Source of the DNA: Adiantum capillus-veneris
Taxonomy: Eukaryota; Streptophyta; Polypodiopsida; Polypodiales; Pteridaceae
DNA: 64,000 nucleotides
Assembly: GCA_014529385.2 (NCBI GenBank)
Contig: CM043942.1
Span: 59,325,184 to 59,389,183 of the forward strand
Direction: 5' to 3'
Shown here one piece after another: positions 58,544 through 64,000 of the stretch (within the stretch, counting starts at the first letter, position 1; the number at the start of each line of letters is the position of its first letter). A program made the position numbers and the translations under genes. Under the pieces are notes generated by a model that was given only the letters and a program-made list of their open reading frames with translations, was not told the origin of the DNA and made no database searches.

Positions 58544-59433
58544 CTACAGATGGTCCCCCTTTGGATCCCTATTTTCTTTAGAGACTTGGGCTCTTCTGTG
58601 CTTATCAACAACAACCTTTTTCCTTTGTTGTGCGATAGAGATAGCATCCTTAATCTTTTTTAGACATTTCTTGTAGGTCTCGGCTATACTCATATTTAGC
58701 AAAGATCTTCCCGTGTACCTTAAGTAGTAGGGGACTTTTGGATCTTCCCTCAATTACCTCAAAAGGTGCTTTTCCCGTGGAAGTATGTACAGTGTTATTG
58801 TAGGCATACTCCACTAAGGATAAGTACTTCTCCCATTGGGACCTTTCATCTAATTCCGTTACATAGTCTTTTAATAGATCAATAATTTTTAGGTTAGCTA
58901 TTTCTATTTGGCCATCCGTTTGCGGGTGATAGGCCAAAGAGAAGTTTAGCCCTATCCCTAAATTCTCAAAGAGACCCTTCCAAAAATTACTGGTCATTCT
59001 AGGATCTTTATCCGACACTATGGACATTGGCAAGCCATGGTACTTGAAGATTTGTGATATGAAGAGGGTTTCCATTTAATGGTCTTTGATAGTCTTTTTG
59101 ACAGGTATAAAATGAGCTTGTTTGCTGAACCTGTCTACTATCGTCCATATTCCAGTATTCCCATGGATAGACTTGGGCAATCCAAAGATAAAATCCATGG
59201 ATATGCTCTCCCATGGTGAATTAGGGATTGACAAAGGTTGAAGAAATCCACTTTGCTTCCCTGTATCAAACTTTGTCTTTTGGCATACCACACATTTAGA
59301 AACATACTCTTGTATGTTTGCTTTTAGGGCATGCCAATAGAAATATGTTTCAATCCCTTTTAGGGTAGACTGAATCCCTCTATGCCCTGCATAAGGAGGA
59401 GCATGGGATTCATACAGTAAATTCTCACATAGT
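58544..59433 (-). pseudogene. element B integrase
   Basis: The zinc domain is readable at about 59260-59405 (GHRGIQSTLKGIETYFYW, CVVCQKTKF). Core: SPWESISMDFIFGLPKS, VSDKDPRM and YHPQTDGQIEIAN. A TAA at 59076-59078 lies within one otherwise open frame. After a frameshift near 58650 the C-terminal part runs to a TAG at 58544 (IAETYKKCLKKIKDA). The same C-terminal end recurs at 62136-62176. Confidence 0.85.
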
Positions 59434-59539
59434 CAGTTAGTAACACATAGTCTATAACCACAGAGAAGATAACCATCTTGTAAAGTAAATGGTGCCTCTT
59501 TCTTCCCTAGTGCAAGGGCTGAAATCACATTGCTCAAGC

Positions 59540-60314
59540 TCTTCAGGAGAGAGTTTATTTTTTCCTTTTTAAACTCCATTCTCCTTAGCTTTGTTGTTGT
59601 TGGTGCTGCCTTTAGGAGACTTTTGGACATTGTCCTTCCCCTTAGGCTCATTGTTTCGATCCTTGTTCTCCGTGGGATTAAGATTTTTCTTAGCCCCTTG
59701 TTGGAAATGGATTTGTGAAGCCACCATGGTATGGTGTATGATTGCACATATGGTGCGTGGCCTTTGGGAGTTTACATACTCCACCATATCTTCAGTTAGA
59801 CCCGCATAAAATTGTTGTTTTTGCTCTCCAATCCAGTTTTTTGAAGATAGTGGATTCGAGATGTAAGTCCTAGAAACTTGTTTATGTATTTGTGAATAGA
59901 TTCGTAGGGAGAGAGCTTCAAGCTTTGCCATTCGGTGAATAATTTGTCTTTGGCATCGGTAGCCAAAAACTGCTTCATGATAGAAGCTCTTAAAGATATC
60001 CATGTTGGTGGAGCTGCACCATTTGCCCATAGGCTAGACCACAATTGCCTGGCGGAATATTGAAATTCATAGCTACATGGTGGAGCTTTTAGGACTCCGT
60101 GAAGCCCTTATCTCCAAACGTTGTGCATCAAGTTGTTGAATAAAGGCCAAGACTTTGTCCGTAGCACCAAAGGTGTCATTGTAGGTAAGGAAAGAGACAT
60201 TCTTTCCTCCCTCTTTGAACTTCTTGAGCTTGGACGACCTCTTCCATGTGGCATAGTATTTACTATGGCCTCTTCGTTTTGGTGGTTCAAAATTTGCACC
60301 ATCGTTTTCTTCAA
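59540..60314 (-). pseudogene. element B gag (copy 1)
   Basis: Gag with a core (59569-60030) containing MVEYVNSQRPRTICAIIHHT and a hydrophilic tail (NNEPKGKDNVQKSPKG). An upstream piece lies at 60108-60314 in another frame. At about 59540 it joins directly to the region just before integrase (KKEAPFTLQDGYLLCG), so protease, RT and RNase H have been deleted. Confidence 0.72.
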
Positions 60315-60892
60315 AAGATGAAGAATTTGAAGAAGATGGAGAAGAGGTGACCTCTTTCTTGCCTTTTTCTTGCCTTGTTCCTCCTTGTCTACACCATCAC
60401 ATTCTTCATAAGAGAAAGAGGATGAAGAATATGGAGAAGAGGGTGACCTCTTTCTCTCCTTTTTATTCTCTTGTTTTCTGTCATCCTTCTTTGAATTATG
60501 GTGTTGAGAAGTGTGTGATGGTCTTCTCTGTTTAGGGGGTGGATGGAGAGTGTTTTGCCCGTCGTCTTCATGGAGTCATCTCTGCCGAGGTGAGAGGAGA
60601 GTCACTTCTTTCTTGCTATTTTGGTGGGGGCTCTTGAGTTTTCATTTGAGAAGGAGATGCGTCTTCAAGTAGTAGATTTTTGAGACCTTCATAGTGATCC
60701 TCTTCTTCTTCCCAAATTGGAGAGAGGCTTCTTTTGAAAATCTCACAATGTAGCATTTAATGGCCTAGTAACTTGTGTGTAGCAGAAAATAGCAGACATA
60801 GTGATTCCTAATGAGCAAAACAAGAGTGCTTGGAAGTAGAGAGCAACAAAAAGCATAATAGCTAGTTAGATAGGCATCAACAATACTTCAAA

Positions 60893-61885
60893 AGAGAGAT
60901 AAATTAAGCTATTGACAACAGTTGAGGACCGGATTTATATGGAGCGGATCCCCCCTCCAAAAGGCTTTGTATTATAGGTTTCACCCATCAAGGGAGACAT
61001 TTTACACTACAATTCTTTGTGTTCCTTCTTTGCAATGAATATGGAAGCTTCAAATACTAAGAAAACACTTTAAAACAAAACATGAATTTCTCGCCGGTCT
61101 CATACCCAAGACCTCACACACCTTCAAAAATGGTGAGAGCTAGTGGGGTATGAGAGGAGATTGAGACGAAGAAGGAGTATTCTTACAAGAAAAAATTATA
61201 TCTCCTCACTTAATCACTCATAAAATCTTAGCATAGCTTAGTAGCTAGCATGGTAGAGGAGATGAGCATACACTGAAGCTTGGCTCTTGGTTGAATTTGC
61301 ATCACAGAGCCAAGAGTTTTTGGTGTAGGTCTCCTTTATCACAAGCTTGGAGTAGATCATGAGCTTTCCATTAAAGCTTGAGAAGGAGATAGAGTCTTCT
61401 TTGCTACACACCACCTGAGCTAGTGTGAGTGTGTGTGGAATAATGCCTTCACAAATCAGCCCCCTCTCTCCTCTCGGTCGACCCCTCTTGCTAATTCCGC
61501 TTGCTGGCTACCCATTGGACCTTTCCAAGTATAGCCAGTAGGATTTAAGTGGTCAAATGAAGAGCCTTCTAACAAGTATCCCTTTTTCCTCTTTTGGGAG
61601 AGCTTAGGTAAATTACTTAATTTAGCTAAATCCCCATTGGAAATTTTTCCCTTCTGGCCAATAGGAATTAAACAAGCCATTGGATTGCTTAATTCCTATT
61701 GGACCCCCTGGCAGACTATCCAATAATCATCCAAGAGACTTAGTTTGCATTGGTTCTTTTTATAAAGTGTTTTTAAATTAGTTAGATTAAATTTACTCGA
61801 GCCTGATTCTCATTGGTCCACCTCTATGGTCATCCAATAGGATTTGAATACAGTTTGGGGGCCACTAAGCTAGAAACTTGACATG
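60893..61885 (-). repeat. element B LTR shared by two copies
   Basis: About 993 bp. Matches 51652-52645. Internal gag lies on its left and a pol C-terminus on its right, so it serves as 5' LTR of copy 1 and 3' LTR of copy 2. Confidence 0.8.
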
Positions 61886-62578
61886 TATCCACTATGCCCT
61901 TTGTGTAAAGGGGAGCCTTTGAGTGTGTGTGTCTTATCTCACCTCTTTCTCTCTCTTTCCCTACCTTTAGGGCTTTCCCCCTCCCTTGTAGGGATCTAGG
62001 AAGACTTTGTGTACAACTACAAAGCATCCAATTTCCTCAAGCTTGACCATTTGGACTTACCCTTTGAAATTTGGAACCTTAGCATTTTGGAAGTCTTAAT
62101 GGGCTGAACCTTAGTTCTTTGAAGCCCATTGCTTGCACAATGCTCTTCTACAGATGGTCCCCATTTGGATCCCTATTTTCCCTCCTTTAGATCACTATTG
62201 TGACCGGTCTGCTAGCCTTACCAATAATCTAGTTTTTTCTCCCCTTGTACTTCCCCATATTAAATGACCATTTTAATATGAGACATTTATTTAGGATAAC
62301 TAGATATTAGTGATTATGACATTACCTCTCTCTTGAAATCATATTCATCCTTGACTATGAGGTAGAGATGATAAAGAATAGTCATTTGTTCTTTTCCTAG
62401 CAGGTAGAGGATCCCTTATTTACCCTATGACATTGTTCCAGAATGGATGACTAGTCCATTTGGCGCTTGAGAGCCGAAGCAGCCGCAAGCATGTCTGCAC
62501 ATTATATTGTAGACTTGTAAGTTTGTGATTTCGCTCGATGAATTTTTTGTGTAGAACTAGAGCAACTCAGAAGTTTGT

Positions 62579-62702
<124 letters not shown>

Positions 62703-62870
62703 ATTAAGTTCTCATACTTCTATTGGTAAAAAGAGGCTCTATCATGTCCAACGGGTCACAAAGCTACATGGAGGCAAAAGGGTCTGGCTTGGTTTGCTTG
62801 CATGCCCAAAAGTAGGGATACCCATCCGCTACCGACTCTCTGAGTCTCTTGCAGCTTGCTCACGCACTTG

Positions 62871-63359
62871 TCAACAGAATCGGTGGCACAAACCCCACAC
62901 ATGGCAGCAAACTTCTATCATATGTTTTTCCTTGAACGTAAAGTAGATTTTCCTTTTAGGGAATATAACATTGGCAACCATGGAGTTAGACCATGGTGCC
63001 CCTAGGATTACATCCTCATGCTTGAGAGGAGACATAAAGAAGTCCTCTTTGTCCACATAGCTTTGGAGTTGGAGCATCAATTTCCCAATTAGAGGAGTGA
63101 GTAAAGCTTCTTGCCCCTTGAAAGAACCATCAGCGCGTAGGACATCTCCCATCTCATAGGCTTGGATGTCTAGCTTGGTGGCCAACTCTGTGGATATGAA
63201 ATTGTGAGTAGAATCAAGGTCAAAGAAAATAAAAGCATCATGTTCTCTTACCTTTCCCCAAGCATGGCATAGAGGAGATCCTTTGTGGTGAGGTTCCTCT
63301 TCTTGGATTTTGACCAAGGTAGCTCTAAAGGCTCGTTTCATGTATTCTTGTGGGGGCAA
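62871..63359 (-). pseudogene. element B protease (copy 2)
   Basis: Retropepsin of the plant Ty3 type. FFDLDSTHNFISTELATKL has the D-S-T active site, followed by QAYEMGDVLRADGSFKGQEA and DVILGAPWSNSM. The frame beyond about 62930 is not conserved-looking. A degenerate zinc-knuckle-like stretch lies just upstream (about 63350-63400). Confidence 0.78.
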
Positions 63360-63453
63360 GCAAGATAGTCACGCCCTTGCTCCCGACACTTGAAATAGAA
63401 ATTATCTTTACGAAAACACTCAAGCTCTTTAGGAGAGAATTTATTTTTGCTTT

Positions 63454-63889
63454 TTAAACTCCCTTCTCGGTAGCTTTGTTATTGTTGGCGTTGCCTTTAG
63501 GAGATTTTTGGACATTGTCCTTCCCCTTAGGCTCATTGTTATGGTCCTTGTTCTCCGTGGGCTTAGGATTTTTCTTAGCCCCTTGGTTGAAATGGATTTG
63601 TGAAGCTACCATGGTATGGTGTATGACCGCAGATATGGTGCATGGCCTTTGGGAGTTGATATACTCCGCCATATCTTCAATTATACTAGCACAAGATTGT
63701 TGTTTTTGCTCTCCAAAATCCATATTTTTGAAGAGAGTGGCTTTGAGATGTAAGTACTAAAACTTGTCTACATACTTGTGGATAGATTTGTAGGGAGAGA
63801 GATTCAAGCTTCGTCATTCGGTGAGTACTTTGTCTTTGGTATTGATATCCAAAAATTGCTTTATGATGGAAGCTCTTAAAGCTTTCCAT
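63454..63889 (-). pseudogene. element B gag (copy 2)
   Basis: Two pieces in different frames (63686-63889 and 63454-63723). The second aligns closely with copy 1 (EDMAEYINSQRPCTISAVIH, NNEPKGKDNVQKSPKG). One frameshift lies near 63700. Confidence 0.75.
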
Positions 63890-64000
63890 GTTTGTGGAGC
63901 TTCACCGTTTGCCCGTAGGCACCCTCATTGCGTGACGGATTTTTGAAAATGCATAGCTACATGGCATAGGTTTGAGGACTCCGTGAAACCCTCATCTCCA

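Larger units (their letters stand above)
51652..62180 (-). mobile_element. Ty3 element B (copy 1) with internal deletion, interrupted by A3
   Basis: Minus-strand Ty3 element. The 3' LTR is at 51652-52645 (continuing for a few bases at 58266), internal region 58270-60892, 5' LTR about 60893-61885. The internal region has gag and integrase only; protease, RT and RNase H are deleted between about 59540 and 59430. The pol 3' end is also present to the right of the 5' LTR (62136-62176), so that LTR is shared with a second B copy. Confidence 0.8.

Overview
This is a repeat-dominated stretch of a plant nuclear genome. The evidence is complete and broken Ty1/copia and Ty3 elements of plant type, including the second, archaeal-type RNase H typical of the plant Tat group. 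One gene relic matches a large uncharacterised family (DUF7869-like, recognised from memory) that I associate with seedless plants. That relic and the heavy repeat nesting make a fern, lycophyte or bryophyte my best guess, but this is weak and a gymnosperm is possible. I see no housekeeping gene, tRNA, rRNA or CRISPR array.

Layout. 1-2318 (minus): remains of an unidentified gene in several exons, with in-frame stops. 2330-5693, 24262-24374 and 32684-35220: one tandem array whose units share a palindromic core (CTATGGCC-TTAA-GGCCATAG), split by two retrotransposon insertions. The first is a Ty1/copia element (5694-24261, 5-bp target duplication CCTAT). It holds a non-autonomous Ty3 element A1 (6601-18180), which itself holds a sister element A2 (10334-16029). 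The copia gag is also split by a 1.5-kb promoter-bearing insertion (18430-19916). The second is Tat-type element D (24375-32683, minus), with gag, protease, RT, archaeal-type RNase H and integrase, all decayed. 35221-36940 has no convincing gene. 36930-38625 is another tandem array with the same core but different spacers.

38640-51354 (plus) is the DUF7869-like relic, cut in two by a 9.46-kb Tat-type element C (39882-49345, minus). 51652-64000 (minus) is a tandem pair of Ty3 elements (family B) sharing one LTR and lacking RT. The left B LTR is interrupted by element A3 (52646-58265, minus), a non-autonomous element with one intact 747-residue gag-protease reading frame.

How the parts fit. 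Family A (A1, A2, A3) carries gag, or gag plus protease, and no RT or integrase. Its protein, LTR tips, primer-binding site and 3' hairpin/polypurine region closely resemble element D, so D-like elements are the likely source of its replication enzymes (inference). A hairpin just upstream of the polypurine tract recurs in A, C and D with paired base changes. The palindromic core of the tandem arrays and this hairpin are the two signals that ordinary transposon annotation does not explain.
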